Positions 48,701 to 57,832 of a stretch of 64,000 nt of DNA are shown one piece after another. Where the stretch lies: the NCBI GenBank assembly GCA_905211345.1, contig CAJMAO010000004.1, positions 1 to 64,000 of the forward strand, read 5' to 3'. Each line of letters starts with the position of its first letter. Positions within the stretch are counted from its first letter, which is position 1. The stretch comes from an uncultured Prevotella sp. (lineage in GTDB: Bacteria; Bacteroidota; Bacteroidia; Bacteroidales; Bacteroidaceae). The position numbers and the translations under genes are program-made. The notes beneath the pieces were generated by a model that saw only the letters and a program-made list of their open reading frames with translations, was not told where the DNA came from and searched no databases.

Positions 48701-49778
48701 TGTTTACGGCGCAATAGAAGTGGTAAACCACCCCGTTGTGGTATATAACGCAACTCTTGTGGGCGAACATCTCGTCGTAAGGTTTCGACGGAATGATTAA
48801 GTCTTCGCCCTGCCAGTCTGTCCAATGTATCAGGTCGTAGCTGGCGGCGAACGTGTTGTAGGCGTTGTATTCTCGCGTAGGGTTGAACGCCGAGAAGTAG
48901 AACATCACATATAAATCACCCATCTTGACAATTTGTGCGTCGCCGGTTATCGTTCCGTCGCTGTCGTGCGCGAATACGGGATTGCCCTCGTAGCGCCGCC
49001 ATTTCTTCATGTCGTTTGAGAAAGCGATGCCGACACGTTCTCCCTTCGGGCGTGTCTCATTCTTTCCAGCAGCGTTGTAGAACATCATGAATTGGTAACC
49101 GAACTTCTCTTTATCCACCATGTAGACGGTGCTTTTGTACTGGGTTAATTGCTCCCACCATTGCGCGTTCTTGTCAGAATATGACAATATGGGCTTCTTG
49201 TTGGTTTCCCATAGGTGGGCTTTGGTGACATCTCCGTCTGTAGATGCAAGTCCGATGCTCAATGGCGCGTTGACAGACTCATATCCGGTGCCGGCTCCGC
49301 CGATGTATGTCATCCAGTAGCGGTCTTTGAACTTGTTGATGTTATAGCTGCCGCCCCATTCGTAATCAATCAAGGCAGGGAAGCCTCCGCGCTGGTTCAT
49401 ATCCCATCCTTCGTTCCCGAAAGCGAGCACACGGCCCAGCGTCTGCCAATGCAGAAGGTCTTGGCTCTTGGCAATCCATGTCTCGTAGCCTCGTCCGTTT
49501 GTACCGTTTGAACCGTTGTAGCATACGTAAGTCATATACCACGAGTCGCCTTCACGGAAAACCGTGGGGCAGTCTATCTTGCGGTCATTGCTTTCCGGAG
49601 CTACCACAAGTCCGTATTTATACGGGGTGCGTGCCCTTTCATACACTTTGCGCATCTCTTTTTGGCTTACGACGGTCTGCACTTTTGGCTTAGCCTTGGC
49701 GCGTCGTGAGCGTCTAGGCTGGGCCTGTGAGTCGGTAGCTATAAATAAAAGCAATATGAATAAGATGTTCTTCACCAT
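45735..49778 (-). CDS. GH137 beta-L-arabinofuranosidase - GH2 fusion with malectin-like C-terminus
   Basis: A 1,347-residue exported two-enzyme protein. After the signal peptide (1-19) and a basic linker, residues about 50-390 form a five-bladed propeller-like domain (DCPTVFREGDSWYMTYVCYNG...RGGFPALIDYEWGG) of the GH137 type. A full GH2 follows (about 395-990), with acid/base Glu777 in WGLQNESTIP and nucleophile Glu847 in LNGEYGAWR. A malectin-like domain (DYRVELYFVEPWYG, about 1120-1250) and a tail close the protein. The layout matches BT0996 of B. thetaiotaomicron, reported as a GH137 arabinofuranosidase fused to a GH2 beta-glucuronidase acting on RG-II. The GH138 gene lies 9 bp upstream, as BT0997 does beside BT0996. 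Confidence 0.87.
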   Translation of the reverse strand: MVKNILFILLLFIATDSQAQPRRSRRAKAKPKVQTVVSQKEMRKVYERARTPYKYGLVVAPESNDRKIDCPTVFREGDSWYMTYVCYNGSNGTNGRGYETWIAKSQDLLHWQTLGRVLAFGNEGWDMNQRGGFPALIDYEWGGSYNINKFKDRYWMTYIGGAGTGYESVNAPLSIGLASTDGDVTKAHLWETNKKPILSYSDKNAQWWEQLTQYKSTVYMVDKEKFGYQFMMFYNAAGKNETRPKGERVGIAFSNDMKKWRRYEGNPVFAHDSDGTITGDAQIVKMGDLYVMFYFSAFNPTREYNAYNTFAASYDLIHWTDWQGEDLIIPSKPYDEMFAHKSCVIYHNGVVYHFYCAVNNHDQRGIAVATSKPMGKSEVNFPTPNATGKRFITSLNEDWEITFDRKTFVKDIPYNLDDYYGALQKEHGNLHGRAIFKKKFTAPNMADKQYFIRFEGVGTYAEVTLNGKRLGRYDIGRTTKTIDITNSVRKGGDNELIVRVSHPKGITDMPWVCGGCSSEWGFSEGSQPFGIYRPVILEITDKTRIEPFGTHIWNNMAADSLFIETEVKNYGQTIDTISLISKICDKGGKQVIRLTDNITIKPGETKVIRQSSAIKNARRWSTDDPYLYTLNTIIKRNNKATDELATPFGVRTSSWPLNRKDGDNRFYLNGKPVYINGVCEYEHMLGQSHAFSNEQIDARIKEVKAAGFNAFRDAHQPHNLHYKDLIDKEGILWWPQFSAHIWYDTPQFRESFKRHLRQWVKERRNSPSIILWGLQNESTIPAEFARECTEIIKEMDPMCATMRLVTTCNGGDGTDWNVVQNWSGTYGGKLENYANELKRDDQLLNGEYGAWRTVGNHTGERYTEEKHCDILERKLQLAESVKDSVCGQFLWPLQSHDNPGRRQPDEGLRRIDKVGPFNHKGIFTAWEQPTDAFYLYRTRYTPADKEQIVYIVPNISSDTIRVYSNCDSVALSCGWWKEQKMRDEGTTLYKWHKPELKGDLLIATAYHNGKPAAADTLAMPSFRSWNEQILKPEDGYFYLYNVNCGGDTYTDIFATEWTQDNRKWSRSWGDRFPKEANPYMASQTSNPMLPVSPLFRTSRFGRHELSYSFPVRPGDYRVELYFVEPWYGPGASETADYEGLRLFDVAVNDSVYINNLDIWAQARYAKPYKRVLDVHVPGDRIKINFPKVNAGQAIISAIAIASKDSTAAADYPEIDDKEMWAKFDKDILVQMPDSLLPPRTNSALEVDGIVKDGTLTWNFNVGVAKVYAMRFRYYNPEAVRNLHVKITDLNGVVYKEDNITFLQTPAKKTKRRNTSITTGSQINAGSYIVTLSGEGLDKMLFEKLTIE

Positions 49779-49787
49779 TTCTTTATG

Positions 49788-52430
49788 TTATTTCATGAAC
49801 AACCAGTCAACCTCATTGCCAAGTCCGTTGAGGCCGGCATCGCGTATTTTAAGGTCGGAATTGGTAAATCCTGCGACCATGATGATGCCTTTCGGCAAGC
49901 GGATTGTGTGGCGGCCGGGTTGCAAGTGGTATGCGTGGATGTTTACAATCGGCATGTTTGACATGCTGATAGCGTTACTGATGATAGGCTCGGCCTGGCC
50001 GAACTCATTGCCAGTGGCATCGATTTCAAGTTTTGGCGGGCTTGCGAACTTGTTTTGGTCGTCAATAAAGAAACCTACCAGCATCTTCACCGGCTTGTCT
50101 GTCTCAAACTCTACTGTGCCTCCTAATATACGTGTAGTGTCACGGTTGAGCACCAATGCCTCAAGTCCTTCAAGTTCCGGAGCAAGCGAGTCGACGGCTT
50201 CGTCGCGGTTTTCAAACAGTTTCGCGCCCTTGGTCAGTTTAATCCTCTTGTAGTTGCTGATGAGTTTTACATCTGCGTTTTCAGCTTTTGTTATGCTTTC
50301 GTCTTGTCCGTTTTCTTGTTTGGGCGAGGTGAGTTTTATGATATTTGCTTTGAGATTGGCTAGTTCTTCATCATAAACCGGCACCATTTCAGCCCATGTC
50401 TTAAACTTGCCTCCGTCTCCTCCTACAGGTATTCGGCGCTGTGATGTTTGCATACTGTTGGCGTAAAGATATGTATCTTGGGTCTTGTTGACAAGCTGGG
50501 CATAATATTCATTACTTTTTTCAAGCAATGGCACAGCCTTGTTGAGGAAGTTTACGTCCTTGCTCCATTTGAAGTTGAGAACCTGTTGAGCAGCCAATAC
50601 CTTGTATTTGAACGAATAAGCGAAATCCTTGTAACAGTTTATATCGTTTACGAGACGGTTGAATTCGTCCTTGTTCTTTGTTATCTTGCCGCCAATGCCG
50701 TTGATTGCCGCTACGGCCTTGTCGCCGTGGGCTACGCATTGGTTAACGATGTCGAGTGGAAGCTCACCTGAGTGTTTCTCGTGTTTCCATTCTTTTTCGA
50801 CATATTCAATGAGCTTTTCGCCGGCAGGACCACAGCTTTGATAGAATTCTTCGTAAACTGTGTACTTGTATGGGTTCACGAGCTGACTCATTTTCATTCC
50901 GAGAAGAAGCGTTTGACGGTTACCTTCGGTTATACCGAAACGTCTTAACAGCTTGGGCGCAATCTCTCCATATTCGTCGTAAGCCTCAATTATACGCTTT
51001 GCGGTAAGTGTATCCGTGCCGTAATAATCGGCCAGTCGTTTTTCCCAGTAAACCTTGTCCTCGCCCCGGTGGCAGTTCCATGAGTAACGCCCCCATGCCG
51101 CATACCACATCCAGTCGCGGTCAATCTGTAGCTGTCGCTTGCCGTCGGGCAGTTTGTCGGCCGTGTAAGGCCAGTCCCAGTAGCTTGCCTGCGGGTACAG
51201 ATGAAGGCCGTTTGCACCGTGGACACGGTGCATCGCTTGTACGGCTTTTTGCGTAAAGGTAGGCGAACTCCAGCGGAACGGTTCTAGATTGGCGAGGATG
51301 TGCACATTGCTGATATGTATCGGGGCCACGCTGCTCAATTGTTTTTGAGTCTCTCCCCATGGACCGCCCGGTTCATACGTAGTCAACGATTCGCCGTTGT
51401 ACTTCGTCATGGTGTATATGTTCTTGTAAAGCGGCAGCGATTTCTTCAAAACCAATGGGCCGTCTGTGTCATGAGAGCGCAGGATTATCGGTGGTTCGTC
51501 AGTTCGCCCTGACGCTTTCAGCCCGTCTTTGATGCCCGGAATGATGGTTTTCGTCATCCATTCAACGTCATCTTCGATTGTAGCCATAGCCTCGCCGAGG
51601 CATATAAGGAAGCCTACATTAGGATATTTCTCTATGAAAGCGGCAATGCTTTTGCGTGTATAGTCGCTTATCAGAGGTGTGATAGGCCGGTGACGGTCTT
51701 GCGTTACGATACCGTAATGGTCGGCGAATGGTTTTGAAACGATGATGTTATAGAACATCTGTATAATGCGGATACCGCGTTTCTGTGCTTCGGTCGTAAG
51801 GAACGTGAACATCTCTTGGTTCTTTTCCATTGTCGCATCGTCAACTTCTACTGCGAATGGATAGTCTTTGAGTTTGACGAGTGAAGCAAACGGATGCCCG
51901 TTCCACAAGAAAACGGCGTTCATATTGTCTGCGGCGAGCATGTCGAGATATTTTATCCATAGTTCCTTGTCATAGAACCACGGGAAATTCTCCGGCGTGT
52001 AAGGATACTCGTACACCTTGTGTCCGGGCAGGTATACGGTTTTCTGCAGACCTACACACGCTCCGCGGATTTTCATTTCAGGAGCGTCTACGATTATCTC
52101 CGGTGTTTCAATATTACCATATTGGTTGAAATATTCCAGTAATCTGTTTGTTCCGTAGATCGCACCTGATGCGTCGTTTCCGGTGATTTCTATTTTCTTG
52201 CCTTTTCTTTTTATTGTAAATCCTTCCTGTGGAAGACCTGCTGTGTTTTTGGCTACACTGATGTTTATTTTATATCCCTTTTGCATTGTGGGGATATACT
52301 TGTCAACAAGCGATGCCGCATATTGTGTTTGCGGTATCGTTTTTTCGCTTGTCACTTTTGTTGTTGTGCTTCCACAACTCGCCAAAACCATTGCGATGCT
52401 TGAAAGCAGTAAGTTGCGTGCTGTTTTCAT
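49788..52430 (-). CDS. GH138 alpha-D-galacturonidase-like lipoprotein
   Basis: An 880-residue lipoprotein: the signal MKTARNLLLSSIAMVLASC ends in a lipobox Cys19, so it is membrane anchored. N-terminal GH20/GH67-like beta domain (residues 40-115, FTIKRKGKKIEITGNDASGAIYGTNRLLEYF), then a TIM barrel with MLAADNMNAVFLWNGHPFASLV, FLICLGEAMAT (Glu280) and TKYNGESLT (Glu347). These two Glu are candidate catalytic residues by position; this is inference. It matches the family of BT0997, which removes alpha-linked galacturonic acid from RG-II. Its ATG overlaps the GH78 stop upstream by 4 bp, and it ends 9 bp before GH137-GH2: a tight operon. Confidence 0.83.
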   Translation of the reverse strand: MKTARNLLLSSIAMVLASCGSTTTKVTSEKTIPQTQYAASLVDKYIPTMQKGYKINISVAKNTAGLPQEGFTIKRKGKKIEITGNDASGAIYGTNRLLEYFNQYGNIETPEIIVDAPEMKIRGACVGLQKTVYLPGHKVYEYPYTPENFPWFYDKELWIKYLDMLAADNMNAVFLWNGHPFASLVKLKDYPFAVEVDDATMEKNQEMFTFLTTEAQKRGIRIIQMFYNIIVSKPFADHYGIVTQDRHRPITPLISDYTRKSIAAFIEKYPNVGFLICLGEAMATIEDDVEWMTKTIIPGIKDGLKASGRTDEPPIILRSHDTDGPLVLKKSLPLYKNIYTMTKYNGESLTTYEPGGPWGETQKQLSSVAPIHISNVHILANLEPFRWSSPTFTQKAVQAMHRVHGANGLHLYPQASYWDWPYTADKLPDGKRQLQIDRDWMWYAAWGRYSWNCHRGEDKVYWEKRLADYYGTDTLTAKRIIEAYDEYGEIAPKLLRRFGITEGNRQTLLLGMKMSQLVNPYKYTVYEEFYQSCGPAGEKLIEYVEKEWKHEKHSGELPLDIVNQCVAHGDKAVAAINGIGGKITKNKDEFNRLVNDINCYKDFAYSFKYKVLAAQQVLNFKWSKDVNFLNKAVPLLEKSNEYYAQLVNKTQDTYLYANSMQTSQRRIPVGGDGGKFKTWAEMVPVYDEELANLKANIIKLTSPKQENGQDESITKAENADVKLISNYKRIKLTKGAKLFENRDEAVDSLAPELEGLEALVLNRDTTRILGGTVEFETDKPVKMLVGFFIDDQNKFASPPKLEIDATGNEFGQAEPIISNAISMSNMPIVNIHAYHLQPGRHTIRLPKGIIMVAGFTNSDLKIRDAGLNGLGNEVDWLFMK

Positions 52431-54514
52431 AAGTTCACAGTTGTTTCCTTTTCGGGTTGTATTTCAATATGTTTCTCGTTCTCTCCGCGGCCTAAAATCA
52501 GTATGCCGTGACCTCCGTCGGCCTTTACGGTAACAGATTTTTTGTCCATTTTGACATAGATTGTGCCGAAAGGGGTGGGGACATTGCCTTCCATCCATTC
52601 AAGTCCGCCTAAAGCCGGTCTTACGGTATATTCCTCATATCCGGGCTTTACAGGTTCTACGCCGAGATAGTAGCGGCCTAACAGGTATATCGGACTTGCC
52701 CCCCATGCGTGGCAGAGGCTCTTGCCGTAAGGACGGCCGTACATCGCTAGCTTTGCGCGGCCTTTTTCTTCGGGGTTGTATTTTTCCCAGAACGATGTTG
52801 CTCCTTCTTTCAACATGCCGCCCCAGTACTCCTTCATTTCCTGCATTACTTGGTCTTGCTCGCCTAGCATGCACAATGCTTCAAGCTCGTAGAAGCGCAT
52901 ATAGGGGGTGGTTATCTTTAGAACATTGTCGTTGAGCATTACCGTACGCTTTACGGAATCTTGCTTTTCTTTGTCAAGATAGCCGTACATTATGGCGAAC
53001 ATGTTTGGGTAGCGGAATATTTCGCCGCTCCGTTTGCCGTCCTTGCGGTTGTGCATCAACGCTTGTTTATCTTCGTCCCAGAAGTAAGGCAACAGTTTTT
53101 CGCCAAGTTTTTCGGCAAGTTCCTGATATTCACGGGCACCGTCATTATCTCCTATTATGCCTGCAACGGCGGCTATCGATTCAAGAGATTTCCTGAAAAG
53201 TATCTGCTCGAAGGCCAGTTGCCCTTGTTTATCCATTGGTTTGTCGGCCCAGTCGATGAACACCCAGTCGCCCGGCAACCCCTCAACCATGCCATCGTCG
53301 TCAGCCCGTTCGAGCACGTAGTCCATGTAGGTCTGCATTGTCGGGTATATTTGTGTAAGGAAATGGCGGTCGCCGCTGTACATGTAGTAATCATAAATGG
53401 AATTGAACCAGTAGAAGGTGTAATCCATTATGGTGTTGATATGGCTTGTTATGGGAGCTTTGCCGGCAAGCAACCATGTGGTGCGCTTTACCATTTCGTT
53501 GTCGTTGAACAGGTAATAGTTCATCAGGTAGCTTTGGCTTGCGTCGCCACTCCATACCCATCGGTCGCGTTTTATTCCGTCGATGAAAAATTCGCGTGAG
53601 GTCAGTTGCATAGTGTACGCGCCTATTTCCCATATCCGGTTAAGTTCCTCGTCGTTGCATCTGAATGTGCCGTGTTCGGTCTCGGGCATGTACTCATAGT
53701 CCATACTGACATTTCCTACACTGCATCCGTCGGTCTCAATGTAAATGAAACGGAACGCTTTGCTGTTGCCCATGACGTATTCGTCGGTAAGCGAAATCGT
53801 CTTTCCTGTTGCGAGGTCGGTTATTTTGCCGTCATTAACTACGAGCTTGTCCAGTGTTTCGCAGTGTTCTTTGTCTTTTGCTTCTTCCTCGCTTTCGCCG
53901 TAATATATGTCGATAGAACCGTTGCCTTTCACGTCGTGGAGAATGGCGTAGCCGAAAGTCTCACGGCCAAAGTCATATAGTCCGTCGGCCGACGATACCG
54001 ATTCTTCGCGCCTGCGGCTTAGTCTGAATTCCGATGGGCGTGAGTTTATGTCGTTGAAGTTCCAGCATCCGGCTGACATATAGACAGTCGATGATGTGTC
54101 GCTGGCTTTTCCGCTTTCGTCAATCCACTCTTTATCCTCGAACGTTACGTTCCATGTGGCGTCGGTTCCTACGGTCTTTCCACAGACGTATAATGCCGGT
54201 GGAGTAGCTTGGTTGTGTACTTTTATGTTTACCTTGTGCTTGCCAGCCGTCAGAACGAACTGCTTTGGCATACCGAACAGCATCTTGCCATCAATCTTTA
54301 TGTTATAGTCGCCTTCGGTGGCGATGTCCAGCGTCTCGTCTTCGGCCAGTTCCACCGTCTTGCTGAACTCAACTGTCACGTAATGGCTGTCCTGTTTCCA
54401 AAACGGCGGGAAATATGCGCCGCGGTCTGTGCGGCGGTTGTTCATCTTGTTGCCGAGCCAGATTTCGTAATCGCCCGGATACCAAATCCATGTTGCTTTA
54501 TATGTTGTCACCAT
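52427..54514 (-). CDS. GH78-type alpha-L-rhamnosidase, apparently cytoplasmic
   Basis: A 695-residue protein without any signal peptide (MVTTYKATWIWYPGDYEIWLGNKMN), unlike the other glycosidases here. N-terminal beta-sandwich (1-130), a second beta domain (180-300), the (alpha/alpha)6 barrel with REFFIDGIKRDRWVWSGDASQSYLMNYY as the GH78 active-site motif, and a C-terminal beta domain. It should cleave a small rhamnosyl oligosaccharide after import. It overlaps the MFS gene upstream by 17 bp and GH138 downstream by 4 bp, so uptake and hydrolysis are tightly coupled. The natural substrate, perhaps a rhamnosyl disaccharide from RG-I or RG-II, is inference. Confidence 0.85.
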   Translation of the reverse strand: MVTTYKATWIWYPGDYEIWLGNKMNNRRTDRGAYFPPFWKQDSHYVTVEFSKTVELAEDETLDIATEGDYNIKIDGKMLFGMPKQFVLTAGKHKVNIKVHNQATPPALYVCGKTVGTDATWNVTFEDKEWIDESGKASDTSSTVYMSAGCWNFNDINSRPSEFRLSRRREESVSSADGLYDFGRETFGYAILHDVKGNGSIDIYYGESEEEAKDKEHCETLDKLVVNDGKITDLATGKTISLTDEYVMGNSKAFRFIYIETDGCSVGNVSMDYEYMPETEHGTFRCNDEELNRIWEIGAYTMQLTSREFFIDGIKRDRWVWSGDASQSYLMNYYLFNDNEMVKRTTWLLAGKAPITSHINTIMDYTFYWFNSIYDYYMYSGDRHFLTQIYPTMQTYMDYVLERADDDGMVEGLPGDWVFIDWADKPMDKQGQLAFEQILFRKSLESIAAVAGIIGDNDGAREYQELAEKLGEKLLPYFWDEDKQALMHNRKDGKRSGEIFRYPNMFAIMYGYLDKEKQDSVKRTVMLNDNVLKITTPYMRFYELEALCMLGEQDQVMQEMKEYWGGMLKEGATSFWEKYNPEEKGRAKLAMYGRPYGKSLCHAWGASPIYLLGRYYLGVEPVKPGYEEYTVRPALGGLEWMEGNVPTPFGTIYVKMDKKSVTVKADGGHGILILGRGENEKHIEIQPEKETTVNL

Positions 54515-55868
54515 ATCTTTCTTTTGTTATTTGTTCCAAAGTTTTGCCGCGTGTCTGCGGTGTCCATACTGTTCCTATAATCAAAGATATTAGCAGCAGT
54601 GCCATCATTATGTATGCCGCAAAGGTGAATCCTTCGCCGTTTTCGCCGTAGATGTAGACGAAACCGAGACCCCACAGCGCCGAGACACCGCGCACTATGA
54701 AGAACATGATGCCCTGCGCTGCCGCCCTGTATTTGGCCGGGAACAGCTCAGATGCCCATAAGGCGTAGAACGACTGCACGGAGACTCCAGCCTGAATGCC
54801 CCATATCAGGGTGAAGAACAGCAGGCCGGAGATGCTGTTCACGCCTATCGTTACGATGATAACCCATGCAAGGACACCCATGCCTACGCCGAAGAAATAC
54901 AGCCAACGCTGGTTAACCTTGTCTACAATCATCGAGAATATGAAAGTCGTAATGATGATTATTACCCACTGGGCTACCGACAGCATGTTGGCGTGCTGGT
55001 TGGAAAGACCGCCCGCAGTCTCGTAAATATGCTGTTGGAAGAAGCCCATCACGGAGCTTACGAGATTCCATGTAAGGTAGATTCCAGCGAGGAACAGTAT
55101 CGTGCGGACGTTTATTTTGTTGGTGAACAGCGAGCCGAACGACGAGAATACGCCGCCTTGCTGCTTGCCGCTTTGCTTGGCTTTCTCGGCTTTCCATTCC
55201 TCAGACTCGTCCAAGCGGCGCTGTAGAAGCCATGCGATGAAGGCAACAATGAACAGCGAGGCGAACACTATGCGGCTGCTGAACACGTTGAGCGCCGTAC
55301 CTTCTGCCGTGCCGCCGGTGAATATTTCGGCCAGCGACTCAACGACCGGCGCGAACAGCACTCCTGCGCTGTCAGCTCCGCTGGTGGGCGGCGCGAGCAG
55401 TGTGCCGAGAATAAGTATTATGGTAGGGCCGATGCCCCATGCCATTTGCGAGATGCCGATGTTGCGGCCACGGTTGCCCACTTCCGAGCTTTCTGATATG
55501 TATGTCCACGACGCGGGCACGCCGACGCCTACGGATATGCCCGTGACAAGGAAGCCCGCCAACAGCATTGGGAAGTTTACCGAGAACATTATCAGTGCCA
55601 CGCCGAGCATGTACACAAGCATGTTATACGTGTAAATGGCTTTGCGTCCGTATTTGTCGGCAAGGAATCCGCCGATTATTGCTCCGATTGCCGCACCCAG
55701 ACAGTTGGCGCTTATGGCGTTAAGCAGGCCGAGATGACCTTCTGTCAGTCCTAAGTAATTCTGCCAGAGGGTAAGTCCGCTGGCTCCGGCCACAATGGCT
55801 CCGGCATCGAGATAGTTTGTAAGCGACACCGCAATGGTGCTTTTCAAACTGCTTTTTTTCTTTTCCAT
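54498..55868 (-). CDS. MFS transporter, sugar porter-like
   Basis: A 456-residue inner-membrane protein with about 12 hydrophobic segments. GGFLADKYGRKAIYTYNML is the MFS loop 2-3 signature, and ELFPAKYRAAAQGIMFF the corresponding sugar-porter motif of the second half. A cytoplasmic loop near residues 215-245 (RRLDESEEWKAEKAKQSGKQQG) separates the halves. Its gene overlaps the cytoplasmic GH78 gene by 17 bp and heads the MFS-GH78-GH138-GH137/GH2 operon, so it is the likely importer of the GH78 substrate. Array G lies just upstream. Confidence 0.9.
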   Translation of the reverse strand: MEKKKSSLKSTIAVSLTNYLDAGAIVAGASGLTLWQNYLGLTEGHLGLLNAISANCLGAAIGAIIGGFLADKYGRKAIYTYNMLVYMLGVALIMFSVNFPMLLAGFLVTGISVGVGVPASWTYISESSEVGNRGRNIGISQMAWGIGPTIILILGTLLAPPTSGADSAGVLFAPVVESLAEIFTGGTAEGTALNVFSSRIVFASLFIVAFIAWLLQRRLDESEEWKAEKAKQSGKQQGGVFSSFGSLFTNKINVRTILFLAGIYLTWNLVSSVMGFFQQHIYETAGGLSNQHANMLSVAQWVIIIITTFIFSMIVDKVNQRWLYFFGVGMGVLAWVIIVTIGVNSISGLLFFTLIWGIQAGVSVQSFYALWASELFPAKYRAAAQGIMFFIVRGVSALWGLGFVYIYGENGEGFTFAAYIMMALLLISLIIGTVWTPQTRGKTLEQITKERYGDNI

Positions 55869-55930
55869 ATATTAGATTTTCTGTTTATGTCGTAAAGTTT
55901 TGATAATCAGAGTTTTATTGTTGATTATGT

Positions 55931-56017
55931 AAAATGCCGCCTTTTGTCATGCGATATGCCGTCTTTCATGCGGCAAAAGGTGGCCTTTTACTTGGTAAAA
56001 GACCGCCTTTTACAACC
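55931..56017. repeat. Four-unit quasi-palindromic repeat array G
   Basis: Four units (for example GGCAAAAGGTGGCCTTTTAC and GGTAAAAGACCGCCTTTTAC). TGATAATCAG lies at 55901-55910 beside it, as at array A. Located between the MFS start and the GH141 stop. Confidence 0.85.
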
Positions 56018-56068
56018 CCGAAGTTTAACAACTGTTTGCCTGTTCTGCACGGCGCGTGTTTATGTTGA

Positions 56069-57832
56069 TTATCTTTCGGGTGTTATTCCGGCTTTCGCCT
56101 TTATGCTGTCGGCCACGCCGGGTCCGTTGTTTTCCCATGTATTTCCCGGTCCGTTGGCGTTTTTGAGGAACTTTTCGGCCGGAGTCCAGTTGTTTCTGAC
56201 CATTATTCCTGACGAGCCTTCATCCGTATAGAGGTAGAACCAGTGGTTAGGGTCATGTACGTAGCCCGGAGTATAGATGTCTTTAACGACGTTGCCCTCT
56301 ATTAGTGAGTGCGGTTGCGCTCCGAGAGTATATATCCCCGCTGTGTCATACATGTGCTTTGCATAATTGTATATGAGGTTGCCTTTTACAAGATTGTTGC
56401 TCATCGAGCATACTTGCTGGTTCCAGCCCCAGCCCATTGATATGCCTGTGTATGACACTTCGCTGATTTCGTTGTTGCAAATCCTGATGTCCTTTACGAA
56501 GCCTGCGCCTATGCCTACGCATCCCCAGTCTTCGTTTGTGACGTCGGTTATCAGGTTGTTTGTTATACTCAGCCCCGTGCATATTATGCGTTCGTCGCTG
56601 GGATCGTATGGCTTGTGCGCCTCGAAGCCTTCAGGGCTGAACCCTCCGGCCAATATGCCGTTGCCACCGATGTCGCGGAAGGTGCAGCGGTCAACTTTCC
56701 CGCCTTTAATATAAAGGTGGTAGTCAAGTCCGGTCGAGGCGTTATGCTCGAACGTACATTTCGTGAATGATACGTTTTCTGCGCAGTTGAGGCTTACGGC
56801 GGCGGCCGGACGGCCTACCCATCCTTGGTTGTCAAGTTTGTGGTCGCCGTTGGGGCGTTCCATTTTAGGGCGCAGTTTGTAAGCCTCTATCATGTACATG
56901 CCTGCCTGCAAGGGTGCATGCCCGTATATTGACGGGCGCATCCATGTGGCGTGGCTGAAAGTGATGCCTTCAAAAATAACGTCGTGTACAGGCTCGTCGG
57001 GCGTACCTTCAACCTTGAGCAGCGTTTCCACGGCGGGCACGATAACCTCAGCTTTTGCCATGTTTTCGCCTTTGCGCGGCATGTAATATACTTTCGAAGC
57101 GCGTGCGTCAAGATACCATTCGCCCTCGGTGTCGAGCAGCTCCTTGGCGTTTGTCAGGTAAAATGCAGAGTTGTGTCCGTCGGTAGTGACCATCGGTGAC
57201 GGCCACGGGTGCATGAAGTGCACATGGCTCTCAGGCTGGTGGAACGTTACGGCGGCGCTGTCGCCCATCATTTTGATGCCTTTTATGCGCAGGTTGGCCA
57301 CGCACCACATCTCGTGCAGCACCATTTCAGCGTATTTGGCGTTTACTATTTTCTTCACGGCTTTTGCCGGAACGTATATTGTTTCGTTGGCTTTGTCTAC
57401 GTTGATTATGCGGTGCATGTCTTCAAAATCAGCCACATCGCGCGCCCTTATGGCTTTTGTCCCGTTGACGTACATCTGTCGGAACTCCAGCGGGCGGCCG
57501 TTGAAGTCAGGCACTTCGGCAACGTATAACTTACCTTCCTTTTTCCATCCGCTTATCTTCACTCCTCCGCTTATTATCACTTTACCGTCGGCTACAATGC
57601 GTGTACCGCTGTCTTCGGGGCGCACTGTTATCGGCTGGTTAAGGTAATAAGTGCCTTCCTGCAGGCGCAGGTAGATGTCAGTAGCGTTGTTCAGCCGCCG
57701 TTCTTCGCGTGCCTGCTGAAGTGCTTTCTCGATAGCGTATGCGCCCGGCTTGACAATCAAGTCTGTCGCATGCGTATTGCAGATGAAGGATATTATGAAT
57801 ATTGACGTTGTTAAAACTCTGCGGGTATCCAT
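56069..57832 (-). CDS. GH141 parallel beta-helix glycosidase (alpha-L-fucosidase/xylanase-type)
   Basis: A 587-residue exported protein with signal peptide MDTRRVLTTSIFIISFICNTHA from the start at 57832 (an upstream ATG at 57865 adds 11 polar residues). It is a right-handed beta-helix: repeated short coils such as NVSFTKCTFEHNASTGLDYHLYIKGGKVDRCTFRDIGGNGI and LSITNNLITDVTNEDWGCVGIGAGF run from about residue 280 to 530. Length and sequence resemble BT1002, founding member of GH141, reported to remove alpha-L-fucose from an RG-II side chain. It overlaps the end of the GH127 gene by 22 bp; the same GH141-GH127 pair (BT1002-BT1003) occurs in B. thetaiotaomicron. Confidence 0.85.
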   Translation of the reverse strand: MDTRRVLTTSIFIISFICNTHATDLIVKPGAYAIEKALQQAREERRLNNATDIYLRLQEGTYYLNQPITVRPEDSGTRIVADGKVIISGGVKISGWKKEGKLYVAEVPDFNGRPLEFRQMYVNGTKAIRARDVADFEDMHRIINVDKANETIYVPAKAVKKIVNAKYAEMVLHEMWCVANLRIKGIKMMGDSAAVTFHQPESHVHFMHPWPSPMVTTDGHNSAFYLTNAKELLDTEGEWYLDARASKVYYMPRKGENMAKAEVIVPAVETLLKVEGTPDEPVHDVIFEGITFSHATWMRPSIYGHAPLQAGMYMIEAYKLRPKMERPNGDHKLDNQGWVGRPAAAVSLNCAENVSFTKCTFEHNASTGLDYHLYIKGGKVDRCTFRDIGGNGILAGGFSPEGFEAHKPYDPSDERIICTGLSITNNLITDVTNEDWGCVGIGAGFVKDIRICNNEISEVSYTGISMGWGWNQQVCSMSNNLVKGNLIYNYAKHMYDTAGIYTLGAQPHSLIEGNVVKDIYTPGYVHDPNHWFYLYTDEGSSGIMVRNNWTPAEKFLKNANGPGNTWENNGPGVADSIKAKAGITPER

